Shown piece by piece: positions 6,945 to 15,168 of a DNA stretch of 64,000 bases. This DNA comes from Enterobacter hormaechei subsp. hoffmannii. Lineage in GTDB: Bacteria > Pseudomonadota > Gammaproteobacteria > Enterobacterales > Enterobacteriaceae. Position numbers and translations under genes: made by a program. The notes beneath the pieces were generated by a model. That model ran no database searches. It was not told the DNA's origin and was given only the letters and a program-made list of their open reading frames with translations. The stretch's first letter is position 1, and every line of letters starts with the position of its first letter. Location: positions 62,001 to 126,000 of the forward strand of contig NZ_CP017186.1 in NCBI RefSeq assembly GCF_001729745.1. Reading direction: 5' to 3'.

Positions 6945-9539
6945 ATGGTGAAAAATAAATTAGTGTTGCCGGTGATGATGGCTTGCGCATCCGGCACGCT
7001 GCCCGCGCTTGCGCATGCAGCCTCAAGCTCCGTGGTTATCGCTAATTACCGTTTTCCCGACTCGCTTTATGCACTGCTGGAGCAGGGGATCAAAATTCCC
7101 GTCTATCTGGTGAATACGCGTCCACACTCAGCACAACAAGGGAACCACGAAGGCACGGCGAGCGAATATGTTCGTATCGGTGACGTGACGCTCTTTGCAA
7201 AAGATCTGAAGCTGGGGCTGAGGGACGTTCAGGTCCAGGAGTCTGATAACGGCATTCGTCTGTCAAAAGAGATGAGAACGTTATTGCAGAGCATTAACGA
7301 CAAGCAGTTTGATGACCAGATGCGCATTCCGGTAAGTACGGGGTCCGCGTTCGAGCTGGATCAGAAAAAAATGCGCCTGTTGCTGAATCTGTCGCAGAGC
7401 GACTACGGGGTGAATATTCGCCCGCGTGAGGTGGACATTGATGCGCCGGAGTCTGACGACCTGAGCGGCACGTTCTCCTACAACCTCGGGGCGTATCACA
7501 CCGAGAGCGGCTACGGTGACAGCTGGTCGTCGGGCTATCTGAACGCAAGAAACTGGATCTCAATGGGCGTTGATCATGTGCTGATCGACGGCTCTGGCTA
7601 CGTCAACGAGAGCAGCAGCGATACCCAGATGAACGCGGTTATGTGGGAGCGCGACTATCAGGGGATGCGCTACGCCGCGGGCATGCTGAACGGCTGGGCG
7701 ATGCAGTCTCTGGCGAGCGTCAGCGGGATTTCCGGCGGTGAAGTCTACGGCGTTTCCATGGGCAACCAGGCCAACTCCCGTAAGCGCGATAACACGCTCT
7801 CTCTGACGCCTGTGGTGGTCTATTTCCCCACGGCGGGCGAGGCCCGTATTCGTCGTGACGGGCAGCTTATCGGGATTCAGCGCTTTGACGTCGGCAACCA
7901 TGAAATTGACACCAGCAGCCTGCCCTACGGGATCTACAGCATCGAAGTTGAGGTGGTGAGCGGAAGCCGCACCGTGTCGCGTAGCATGTACACCGTGAAT
8001 AAGCCGTTCTCCAGCAACGTGTCGGAAACGCTGCGCTGGCAGATGTGGGGCGGGATGTATAGCCGCGATAAATCCGTCGTCAATTATAAAAAATACGCGA
8101 AACACAAAAACGAGCAGGACAACACCTACTACTACGATTACGACACCAAACATAAAGACACCATGTCGCTGGTGGGGGCCTCGTTCAGCAAGCGCAGCGG
8201 GATGGTCGACTGGAACGCCTCCACCTACATGATGCGGGAACACATCGTCAGCGAGCTGTGGGCCTCCCTGAACCTGACGGGCTATTTCTCGGTGAATACC
8301 CAGACCATGGCCGCCTCCGACGGAACGTACCGCGCCAACTACGGCGCGAATCTCAGCCTGCCGTGGCAGATCGGTTCGGTCTGGTACTCCCATGAACAGC
8401 TCTCCAGCGGCAAGTTCCTCGATATCTATGAGAGCAAGGGCAACACCTGGGGCGCCTCCTTTAGCCTGCCGTCGTTCGGCCTGCCCTCAGCGGGCAACCT
8501 GAGCCTGATGCGTCAGGAGGACGACCTCTATCGCTATAAACGCTATCAGCTGGACTACTCCCAGGGGTTATACGCCGGTCGCTACGGTACGGCGCGCCTG
8601 CGGGTGGGGATGTCGCGCAACAAATACGACGGGTATTACGAAGAGAAAGATCGTTACGTGATGCTCGATTTCGCCATACCGCTCGGCAATACCGTGTCGG
8701 TTGGCGTTTCCCACAATCGCGATACCGGCACGGCGCTGAACGTCAGCGCCAGCCGCCAGTTTGAAGGCGATTACCTGAAATCGGCCACAGCCAACGTCTC
8801 GAAAGCCTTTAACAGCCGCCAGGATCGCAGCGTAAGCGGCGGCGGCAGCGTGAACTTCGACACGCCGTGGAACAGCAACATCCTCAGCGTCCAGAGCGGC
8901 ATGAGTAAAGGATGGAACTCCACGCTGACCAGTGACGGCAGCGTGGGCTGGTCCAAAGAGGCCATCGCCGCCGGGAAAGGCACCGAAAGCGCAGGGGTGA
9001 TTGTCAGTACCGGTCTCAAATCTGATGAAGCGCTGACCCTGAAGCTTAACGGCCGGGCAGAACGCATTAAAGGGGATAAAACCTGGCTGTCGCTGCCGGC
9101 ATACCAGGCTTATGACCTGGAAGTGATGAACAGTGAAACCGGTACGGAAAGCTATGAGATTGGCGCGAATGCGCGTCGCCATATCACGGTTTATCCGGGC
9201 AATACCGTGGTGATGAAGCCGCAGGTGAAGAAAATCGTCACCCTGTTTGGCCGCCTTGTGGATGCAAACGGCAATCCGATTGGCGCCACGCAGATCAAAA
9301 ACCACGTTGGGCTGACCCGGACGGAGAACGACGGACGCTTCGTGATCGACGTTGATAAGAACAACCCTGTCCTGAGTATCGCCACGCCGGACGACAGCGT
9401 CTGCGAAGTGCGCCTGGACATTGAGTCTAACCGCGGTGCGCTGTGGCTCGGGGACATCTCCTGCGACAAAGGCGATTTCGTCTGGCAGGAAGCAAAAGGA
9501 ACGCAGGAACGTGACGATGAAAAAGATATTCGCTCTTAA
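6945..9539 (+). CDS. ecpC: EcpC-like alpha-type fimbrial usher
   Basis: 864 residues, close to the 841 of E. coli EcpC, with a signal peptide ending near AHA. It belongs to the alpha clade of ushers (CfaC, EcpC). Supporting motifs are a large barrel with many aromatic strands and GEARIRRDGQLIGIQRFDVG around residue 305. The C-terminal region has TLFGRLVDANGNPIGATQI, a carboxypeptidase-regulatory-like beta domain typical of this clade, and ends with a cysteine-containing tail (SVCEVRLD, GDISCDKG). A tyrosine-rich insertion around residues 380-405 (DNTYYYDYDTKHKD) is unusual. The usher secretes and assembles the EcpA shaft and EcpD tip. Its 3' end overlaps ecpD by 23 bases, implying coupled translation. 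Confidence 0.9.
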   Translation: MVKNKLVLPVMMACASGTLPALAHAASSSVVIANYRFPDSLYALLEQGIKIPVYLVNTRPHSAQQGNHEGTASEYVRIGDVTLFAKDLKLGLRDVQVQESDNGIRLSKEMRTLLQSINDKQFDDQMRIPVSTGSAFELDQKKMRLLLNLSQSDYGVNIRPREVDIDAPESDDLSGTFSYNLGAYHTESGYGDSWSSGYLNARNWISMGVDHVLIDGSGYVNESSSDTQMNAVMWERDYQGMRYAAGMLNGWAMQSLASVSGISGGEVYGVSMGNQANSRKRDNTLSLTPVVVYFPTAGEARIRRDGQLIGIQRFDVGNHEIDTSSLPYGIYSIEVEVVSGSRTVSRSMYTVNKPFSSNVSETLRWQMWGGMYSRDKSVVNYKKYAKHKNEQDNTYYYDYDTKHKDTMSLVGASFSKRSGMVDWNASTYMMREHIVSELWASLNLTGYFSVNTQTMAASDGTYRANYGANLSLPWQIGSVWYSHEQLSSGKFLDIYESKGNTWGASFSLPSFGLPSAGNLSLMRQEDDLYRYKRYQLDYSQGLYAGRYGTARLRVGMSRNKYDGYYEEKDRYVMLDFAIPLGNTVSVGVSHNRDTGTALNVSASRQFEGDYLKSATANVSKAFNSRQDRSVSGGGSVNFDTPWNSNILSVQSGMSKGWNSTLTSDGSVGWSKEAIAAGKGTESAGVIVSTGLKSDEALTLKLNGRAERIKGDKTWLSLPAYQAYDLEVMNSETGTESYEIGANARRHITVYPGNTVVMKPQVKKIVTLFGRLVDANGNPIGATQIKNHVGLTRTENDGRFVIDVDKNNPVLSIATPDDSVCEVRLDIESNRGALWLGDISCDKGDFVWQEAKGTQERDDEKDIRS

Positions 9540-11115
9540 TTTGCTGCTGATGAGCGCGGTGGCCCATGCGCAGGAGCTGCCCTATTTCGCCATTAATAAT
9601 CCGGACAATAACGGTACGGGAAACAGCGCGGGGCTGTTTAGTCTGAACAGCACCTCGACCGCGTTTTTACACGGTTCGCGTGAGTGGCCGACGCTGAGCG
9701 CGAAAACGAATAACGGTATCGCCACTTACATCCCGGACAACAGCTACAGCGGTCCGGCAGGCAGCGCGCTGACCATCGACTTTTCGGTGACCGGTTCCAG
9801 CGCCTCTCCGTTCTTTAAAGGGACGGCGTGTTCCTCGTCCTGCGGCAACACGGGGTACACCCCGACGACCCGCTATACCGATACGTCGATGGTGGTCAAG
9901 CCGCCGGTGATGGAGCCCGGCACGTCATACGGGCGCTGGGTCCTGGGCGATCCGTTCTTTAACTATCTGCTCAACGCCGCGCCAGGGGATGAAGTGACCA
10001 TCACCTCCACGCCGCAAATCAGCTCCATCAACAAAGTGACCACCACCAATACGCTTCACAAGGTGGGCACGCTGACCATGACCAACTCCAGGGCGCTCAA
10101 CCTGGGGATTGACCCGATCAGCGGTGAGGTGACGATAGTCGATGGATCAACGGGGGCCACCTGCACCAAATACACCCGCAACACGGTCTCTGGCGTGCTG
10201 TGCGACCTGCTTGAATACACGTTTGTTGGGGAAGATATCTCCGGTTACAACGGGGGGCTGGCGCTCACCTCTTCCCGCGTCAACAGCGTGCTGCAATCGC
10301 ACATGAACGGCGGCACCGGGCTTGCCGCCGAGCTGACCTTCGATGAAAACACCTGGTACAGTATCTCCGGCGGTATCCTGAGTGATACGCGTGTCCTGGC
10401 AAACACCTTCCTCGCGGCGCCGCAGAAAAACGGCGGCAAAGCGTATCTTAAAATATTTTTGCCGAAAGCGTTAATTCTGAGCGTGGCGCAGGCGGGGGAC
10501 GGCAGCAGCATTGGCAATATCGTCAGCCTGTGCCTGACGCCCGGCAACAGCTCGCTGGCGGCGGATTTCTGCTTCCAGCCGGGGGGCGGCCTGGTGATTA
10601 ACCCTATTCAGCCGGGGCTGGAGATTACGCCCGACAACCCGGATTACGCCCTCGATCCTGACGGTCTGGGCGGCTCAGGGAAAGGCGCCATCGGCGAAAC
10701 GCCCATTGAGATCCCCTACACCATCACCTACAGCGGGGCGCAAAAAGATGCGGCGATTGCGGTCACGGTAAAAGTCACCGGGCCTACTCAAAGCCTGAAT
10801 GGGGTGGACTACTGCGCCTTCAGCGGCAACGGCTTTACGGTTCCCATTCCGGGCAACGTGCTGGTGGGGAAAAGCCAGACGCGCATGGCGCATAACTGTA
10901 AAGGCGAGGTATTGTCGATCCCGGCGCCGGCCACCCATGCGGAAGAGTGGGACAAAATGAGTTCCGGCGTGACCGATATGTGGCTCTGGAAAACACCGCT
11001 GATCCTCCAGTTCGTTATGGATAATCCGGTATCGAAGACCACCTATGACGGAAATAGCTGGTTTGGCGAAGTGACCGCGCAGGGAAGAATAGATGTTAGC
11101 GCATCCTGGAATTAA
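9517..11115 (+). CDS. ecpD: EcpD-like pilus tip adhesin
   Basis: 532 residues. The signal peptide MKKIFALNLLLMSAVAHA leads into QELPYFAINNP. The ATG at 9517 is chosen because it starts the signal peptide and has AGGA upstream; the in-frame start 96 bases earlier would bury it. Length and position match EcpD, the polymerising tip adhesin of the E. coli common pilus. It has an N-terminal adhesin half with cysteines in pairs (GTACSSSCGNTG, ATCTKYT, GVLCDLLE). The C-terminal pilin-like half has EIPYTITYSGAQKDAAI and ends GRIDVSASW. It overlaps ecpC by 23 bases and is followed 6 bases later by ecpE. Assignment rests mostly on synteny plus architecture. Confidence 0.82.
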   Translation: MKKIFALNLLLMSAVAHAQELPYFAINNPDNNGTGNSAGLFSLNSTSTAFLHGSREWPTLSAKTNNGIATYIPDNSYSGPAGSALTIDFSVTGSSASPFFKGTACSSSCGNTGYTPTTRYTDTSMVVKPPVMEPGTSYGRWVLGDPFFNYLLNAAPGDEVTITSTPQISSINKVTTTNTLHKVGTLTMTNSRALNLGIDPISGEVTIVDGSTGATCTKYTRNTVSGVLCDLLEYTFVGEDISGYNGGLALTSSRVNSVLQSHMNGGTGLAAELTFDENTWYSISGGILSDTRVLANTFLAAPQKNGGKAYLKIFLPKALILSVAQAGDGSSIGNIVSLCLTPGNSSLAADFCFQPGGGLVINPIQPGLEITPDNPDYALDPDGLGGSGKGAIGETPIEIPYTITYSGAQKDAAIAVTVKVTGPTQSLNGVDYCAFSGNGFTVPIPGNVLVGKSQTRMAHNCKGEVLSIPAPATHAEEWDKMSSGVTDMWLWKTPLILQFVMDNPVSKTTYDGNSWFGEVTAQGRIDVSASWN

Positions 11116-11121
11116 TCAACC

Positions 11122-11775
11122 ATGACTGGAAAATTCCTGGCTATTTTTGCAATAAATTGCTTCATTTCCACAGGGGCAAATGCTTTAATTATCGAAAGTC
11201 TGAATATTGATTTTCTTCCCGAAAGAGAAGTTGTTTTTCAGCCGATAAAAAACGATACCAGCGAACGTCAGAATTATACCGTTTCGCTTATTCAGGTAGA
11301 CGTTCCTAAAGAGAAGGGAAAAGAAACCGAAATAAAAGACGGCGAAGTCATGTATTCGCCTAAGCAATTAACGCTGGGGAGCGGTGAGCGCGCGGGTTTT
11401 AAATTTTACTATACCGGCCCGCATGACAACAAAGAGCGATACTATCGCGTAAAATTCACCGAGACGCCGCTCCAGGCAAAGGTCATCACGCGCAAAGGCC
11501 AGCGCATCCAGTCGGATGTGGTGGTCTCGCTTGAGGCTATTTTGATTGTCCGTCCATGGACACGACATTTTGATTATGCGTTTAGCAACGGGGTGGTGAG
11601 TAATACCGGGAATACCTATTTTAAATATGTTTCCTCGGTCGGGTGCAGTACGCAATACAATAATTCAAAATATATTCCTCCGGGGCAACGGCTGGAAATA
11701 GATAATGCCGGGCAGGCTGCAAGACGAATGATTATTTATGGCAATAAAATCATTCCGCTGACCACCTGCCCGTAG
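11122..11775 (+). CDS. ecpE: EcpE-like second pilus chaperone
   Basis: 217 residues with a signal peptide ending near GANA. The chaperone fold resembles the ecpB product (SGERAGFKFYYTGPHDNKER, YYRVKFTETP, VSLEAILIVRPW). In E. coli the ecp operon likewise encodes two chaperones, with EcpE proposed to serve the tip adhesin EcpD. It is the last ecp gene. Only 73 bases separate it from the first of two small double-glycine peptide genes on the same strand, with no good promoter visible between them. Confidence 0.83.
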   Translation: MTGKFLAIFAINCFISTGANALIIESLNIDFLPEREVVFQPIKNDTSERQNYTVSLIQVDVPKEKGKETEIKDGEVMYSPKQLTLGSGERAGFKFYYTGPHDNKERYYRVKFTETPLQAKVITRKGQRIQSDVVVSLEAILIVRPWTRHFDYAFSNGVVSNTGNTYFKYVSSVGCSTQYNNSKYIPPGQRLEIDNAGQAARRMIIYGNKIIPLTTCP

Positions 11776-11782
11776 CAACCGC

Positions 11783-11825
11783 TTTCCTTCATAAAAGGAA
11801 ATTAGCCTTTAGCATCATGCTAAAG
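11783..11825 (+). promoter_or_regulatory. Two tandem hairpins in the ecpE-peptide gene spacer
   Basis: The 73-base spacer holds TTTCCTT/AAGGAAA (11783-11801, 5-base loop) and a perfect 8-base stem CTTTAGCA/TGCTAAAG with a TCA loop (11807-11825). The second ends 12 bases before a strong AGGAGA ribosome-binding site for the first peptide. No -10/-35 pair is evident, so the peptide genes may be transcribed from the ecp operon. The hairpins could then mark an RNA processing or attenuation point. Confidence 0.5.
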
Positions 11826-11848
11826 ATCCATCACTACAGGAGATAAAA

Positions 11849-12043
11849 ATGAAAGCGATTTCATTCGTAGAAGCGAAAGACATTATTGGCGGCGCGTTAA
11901 ACCCGTTCGCTGGTCTGGTTAAAGGTGCACAGCTGGGTTACGACACTGGCGCCAGCATCATGGGCATGGTTGGCGGTGTGGTTGGCGGAGTTCTGGGTGG
12001 CGCAATGGGCTTCCTGGGCGCGCTGGTTGGTAGCTACAACTAA
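11849..12043 (+). CDS. Double-glycine leader peptide A (putative microcin precursor)
   Basis: 64 residues. The leader MKAISFVEAKDIIGG (15 residues) ends in Gly-Gly, the cleavage site of C39-peptidase exporters. The predicted mature peptide has 49 residues and no cysteine. It begins ALNPFAGLVKGAQ and carries a glycine zipper of GGxx repeats around residues 42-53 (MVGGVVGGVLGGAMG), as in pore-forming class II bacteriocins and the hydrophobic half of colicin V. A strong AGGAGA lies 5 bases before the ATG. Peptide B, 23 bases downstream, shares the leader pattern M-x-x-I-x-F-x-x-A-x-x-I-I-G-G and the PFA, GA, GY and GG motifs, so the two arose by duplication. The exporter and adaptor genes follow. 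Antibacterial action is inferred; a biofilm or signalling peptide is possible. Confidence 0.8.
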   Translation: MKAISFVEAKDIIGGALNPFAGLVKGAQLGYDTGASIMGMVGGVVGGVLGGAMGFLGALVGSYN

Positions 12044-12066
12044 TTCACGTTTACAGGAAAAGTATC

Positions 12067-12252
12067 ATGCAAGTTATCGATTTCAAAAAAGCACAGGCCA
12101 TCATCGGTGGTTGGGATCCGTTTGCTGCCGCTATTCAGGGCGCAAGCGCGGGCTATAACGCGGGCAGCCAGATGTTAGGCGCGCTGGGCGGCACCATCGG
12201 TGGCGTATTCGGCCTGGTGGGCGGCTTCATCGGCGGTTTCTTCAGCGCCTAA
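12067..12252 (+). CDS. Double-glycine leader peptide B (putative microcin precursor)
   Basis: 61 residues. The leader MQVIDFKKAQAIIGG matches that of peptide A in length and spacing. The predicted 46-residue mature peptide starts WDPFAAAIQGASAGY and continues into a glycine zipper (LGGTIGGVFGLVGGFIGG), ending FFSA. It has no cysteine and almost no charge, so it should partition into membranes. AGGAAA lies upstream as ribosome-binding site. A rho-independent terminator follows 21 bases after the stop, separating the peptide pair from the exporter gene. Two related peptides in tandem suggest a two-component bacteriocin acting together, or two toxins sharing one exporter. Confidence 0.8.
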   Translation: MQVIDFKKAQAIIGGWDPFAAAIQGASAGYNAGSQMLGALGGTIGGVFGLVGGFIGGFFSA

Positions 12253-12272
12253 GCGAGAAGCACGTTGTACGC

Positions 12273-12300
12273 ATGGCCCGCATTGCCGGGCCATTTTTTT
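12273..12300 (+). terminator. Rho-independent terminator between peptide B and exporter
   Basis: An 8-base stem ATGGCCCG/CGGGCCAT with a 6-base loop is followed directly by seven T residues. It lies 20 bases upstream of the exporter ATG. It should make the two precursor genes much more abundantly transcribed than the exporter, a common bacteriocin layout. Exporter expression then depends on read-through or on a promoter I do not see. Confidence 0.85.
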
Positions 12301-12319
12301 ATTTCAGCCACGGATCATT

Positions 12320-14416
12320 ATGTTTTCGCTCTTTCAGTATAAAAAACAGGGTAAGACCCCTGTTATTCGCCAGCATGAATTTACCGAATGTGGACTGGCC
12401 TGCCTGGCGATGGTGTTGGGGCACTATGACCACCATGTCTCCGTCAGCCAGCTGCGCCGGGAGATTTCCGTTTCCGCCGATGCGGGAACCTCAATGGCGG
12501 AATTGTTGACCCTTGCCAGCGATAAAAATATGTCTGGCCGGGTGCTTAAAGGCGAAATCACTGAAATAGAAACGTCTGAGCTGCCGCTCATCGCCTTCTG
12601 GCGCGGCAACCATTTCGTGGTCATCGTGAAGATCGACAGCCGCAGCGTGACCGTTCACGACCCGGCCAGCGGCGTGCGTCGTTACCGCCTGAAAGAGGCG
12701 GAAAAACTGTTTTCCGGCTATGTGCTTGAGCTTAAGCCCACGCCGTGTTTCGAAAAGAAATCCCCGGATGAAAAGCTCACGCTTGGCCGGTTAGCCAATA
12801 AATCTCCGAGCCTGTTCCAGCGCCAGCTGCTGCTGTTTGTGCTCTGTATTTTTACTCTCATCACCATGCTGGCGAGCCCCACCTACGTGCAGCTGATTAT
12901 GGATGAGGCCATTTCCCGCAGCGACAGCGATCTGGTGATCCTGCTCACCGCGATCTTCGCTATCGTCTTTATCTTTGAAGTCATCGGTAAATTCCTCAAG
13001 CAGCTGCTTGAGATCCTGATGCGTAATATTGCCTATGACGATTTAAGCCAGTCCGTGCGCCACTACATGCTGCGCACCCAGACCAGCTGGTTCCGCTCGC
13101 GCCCGCCGGGCATCGTGCTGGCTATTGAAAAATCGCTCCACGCCTGCGCGGAGTTCATCAGCAATGGTTACGTGCAAATTCTCTTTTCCAGCCTGATCGC
13201 CGTCACCAGCCTGCTGTTTATGCTGCTGTATAACGTCAAAATTGCGCTGCTGACGATGCTGCTGATGGGCGTGTTTTTCCTGATCCGCTTTTCGCTGATC
13301 GGCCCCTATCAACGCGCGGTGGATGACTCCATCGAGCGTACCGCCCAGTATGAATCTCTGCTGGTAGAGACACAGAAAGGGATCATTACGCTCAAGGCGA
13401 ACAATATGGAGCAGGCCCGGGATGCGGTGATGGACAAATCCCAGCGCGAACACATCGCCGGGCTGATGCGTAAAGAGCGGCTGCTGGCCCGCTTTGACGT
13501 GGCTTCGCTGCTGGTGATCAATGCCGAGCAGCTGCTGGTGGTCTGCTTTGGCGCGTGGCTGATCCTGGAAGGGCAGATGAGTATCGGGATGCTGTACGCC
13601 TATATCAGCTATAAGCGCTATTTTTCCGATGCCATGGTGCAGGTGGCGCAGAAGCTGCTGGACAAAAATGCCCTTAAGGGGCCGCTGGATCGCGTGGGCG
13701 ACCTGCTGTTTGCCCCCTCTGAAACCAGCCAGTTTGGGAAGCGGATTGTCACCTCGCCGGTCTGTCTGCAATTTGAGGATGTCTCATTTGCTTATCCAGG
13801 CCGGGAGGCCACGCTACAGCATATCAACATGACCCTGAAGCAGGGCGAAGAGGCGGTGATTGTGGGCCAGAGCGGGTCGGGAAAAACCACGCTGCTGCGT
13901 CTGATCTCCGGCATGTTGCTGTCATCGTCTGGCACGCTGCGGATCAATAAGATCTCCATTGAAGAGTGCGATCTTTCCTCGCTACGCCAGCACATCCGCA
14001 TTGTCCATGCAGACGATATTCTCTTCACCGGCTCGATTCTGGACAACATCGCCTGCTTTGACAGCGCGCCGGATAAAGAGCAGGTCATCGCCGCGTGTCG
14101 GCTGGCGGAAGTGGACCACGTCGTCGCCCGTCTGCCGCACGGTTACGAAACGGAGATGCTGCCGGGGAACACCTTTTTCTCGGCCGGGGAGATGCAGCGT
14201 CTGGTCCTGGCGCGCGCCCTGTACAGCCAGCCTAAGCTACTGCTCTGCGACGAAGTGACGGCGAACCTGGATAAGACCACCGCGCAAAAGGTGCTGGCGA
14301 ACCTGCGTAGCCTGGGGATTGGCCTGGTATTTGTTACCCACTCGCCGGACGTGGTGGGCTGTCAGGGGCGTCTCTATACCATGGAAAACGGCACCCTGCG
14401 GGAGAGTGCGCCATGA
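12320..14416 (+). CDS. C39-peptidase ABC exporter (CvaB-like PCAT)
   Basis: 698 residues, the length of CvaB. An N-terminal C39 peptidase (1-130) has catalytic Cys24 in FTECGLACLAMV, His98 in GNHFVVI and Asp114 in HDPASG. Six membrane helices follow (about 165-420), then an ATPase domain with Walker A GQSGSGKTT, Walker B LLLCDEVTANLD and the H-loop VTHSP. The ABC signature is atypical: FSAGEMQR in place of LSGGQ. The protein should cut the Gly-Gly leaders and export the mature peptides across the inner membrane together with the adaptor at 15169. The ATG at 12320 is chosen because upstream in-frame sequence overlaps peptide B and has no domain content. It overlaps the next gene by 4 bases (ATGATG). 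Confidence 0.93.
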   Translation: MFSLFQYKKQGKTPVIRQHEFTECGLACLAMVLGHYDHHVSVSQLRREISVSADAGTSMAELLTLASDKNMSGRVLKGEITEIETSELPLIAFWRGNHFVVIVKIDSRSVTVHDPASGVRRYRLKEAEKLFSGYVLELKPTPCFEKKSPDEKLTLGRLANKSPSLFQRQLLLFVLCIFTLITMLASPTYVQLIMDEAISRSDSDLVILLTAIFAIVFIFEVIGKFLKQLLEILMRNIAYDDLSQSVRHYMLRTQTSWFRSRPPGIVLAIEKSLHACAEFISNGYVQILFSSLIAVTSLLFMLLYNVKIALLTMLLMGVFFLIRFSLIGPYQRAVDDSIERTAQYESLLVETQKGIITLKANNMEQARDAVMDKSQREHIAGLMRKERLLARFDVASLLVINAEQLLVVCFGAWLILEGQMSIGMLYAYISYKRYFSDAMVQVAQKLLDKNALKGPLDRVGDLLFAPSETSQFGKRIVTSPVCLQFEDVSFAYPGREATLQHINMTLKQGEEAVIVGQSGSGKTTLLRLISGMLLSSSGTLRINKISIEECDLSSLRQHIRIVHADDILFTGSILDNIACFDSAPDKEQVIAACRLAEVDHVVARLPHGYETEMLPGNTFFSAGEMQRLVLARALYSQPKLLLCDEVTANLDKTTAQKVLANLRSLGIGLVFVTHSPDVVGCQGRLYTMENGTLRESAP

Positions 14417-15162
14417 TGTTTCTGCCGCGTCTCTATGCCCGACTCTGCGCGCGCCAGGCCGGACGCACCTTAATGGCAAACCGGATTGCGCAAAACTACA
14501 GCCAGTTTATGCCCTGCCCGGAGGCCGATGTGCCGGCTGATTTTCTGCATCAGAACGCCCATGAGCTGAGCGGGTTTAACTTCGTGGAACAGATTTTCCC
14601 GCCCGCGCTGTGGGCGCGCAACGTTCGCTTCGATCTGCATGCGTACGTGGCGCAGTGGACGCAGGATCAGGGGTTTTACAGTTCGCCTCGCACCCTGCTT
14701 CTGGGCATGCGCTGGGCGGGCTTTGGCCTGATTATGGATGCGCTGCTCGCCACCGCGCCAGATGATGTGCGCTTTCAGTTTATTACCCGTCACCCTGCGC
14801 TGCACAAGCTGATGGCCGCACACGATGGACGGCGCGTCGGCTCGTTTTTCGCCCCTCAGCGCCTGGTGACGGTGCTGCTGATGGATGAACGCCTGCCGGA
14901 TGCGCCACTGTTCCCAATTCAGGCAGGCGATCGCAAGGCGTGGTTAACGGACGTCTCCACGCGGTTTTTATCCCGTTATGGCTACAGCGTCCGAACGCTG
15001 CTGCCGGTCTGTTCGCTGCACGCGGTAGAGTTTGGGCTGGAGAGCCAGGCGTATGCGCCAGAGGATTACCGTCTGGCCGCCGCCGACACGCTGAACGCGC
15101 TGCGCAAAACCCCCACGCTCTGGAGTGGATGGGACGATCTTTCAGTGATTTATCATGGATGA
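14413..15162 (+). CDS. Unrecognised 249-residue protein of the peptide-export operon
   Basis: I do not recognise a family. The protein has no signal peptide and no convincing membrane helix, so it is probably cytoplasmic. Visible stretches are FVEQIFPPALWARNVRFDLHA (about residues 57-76), SSPRTLLLGMRWAGFGLIMDA and VTVLLMDERLPDAPLF; it is rich in Arg, Leu and aromatic residues. Translation is coupled to the exporter (4-base overlap) and the adaptor gene follows 6 bases later, so it belongs to the export machinery. Possibilities are an immunity factor, a precursor-modifying or targeting protein, or an exporter accessory. Nothing in the sequence decides between them. Confidence 0.75.
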   Translation: MMFLPRLYARLCARQAGRTLMANRIAQNYSQFMPCPEADVPADFLHQNAHELSGFNFVEQIFPPALWARNVRFDLHAYVAQWTQDQGFYSSPRTLLLGMRWAGFGLIMDALLATAPDDVRFQFITRHPALHKLMAAHDGRRVGSFFAPQRLVTVLLMDERLPDAPLFPIQAGDRKAWLTDVSTRFLSRYGYSVRTLLPVCSLHAVEFGLESQAYAPEDYRLAAADTLNALRKTPTLWSGWDDLSVIYHG

Positions 15163-15168
15163 CATATC

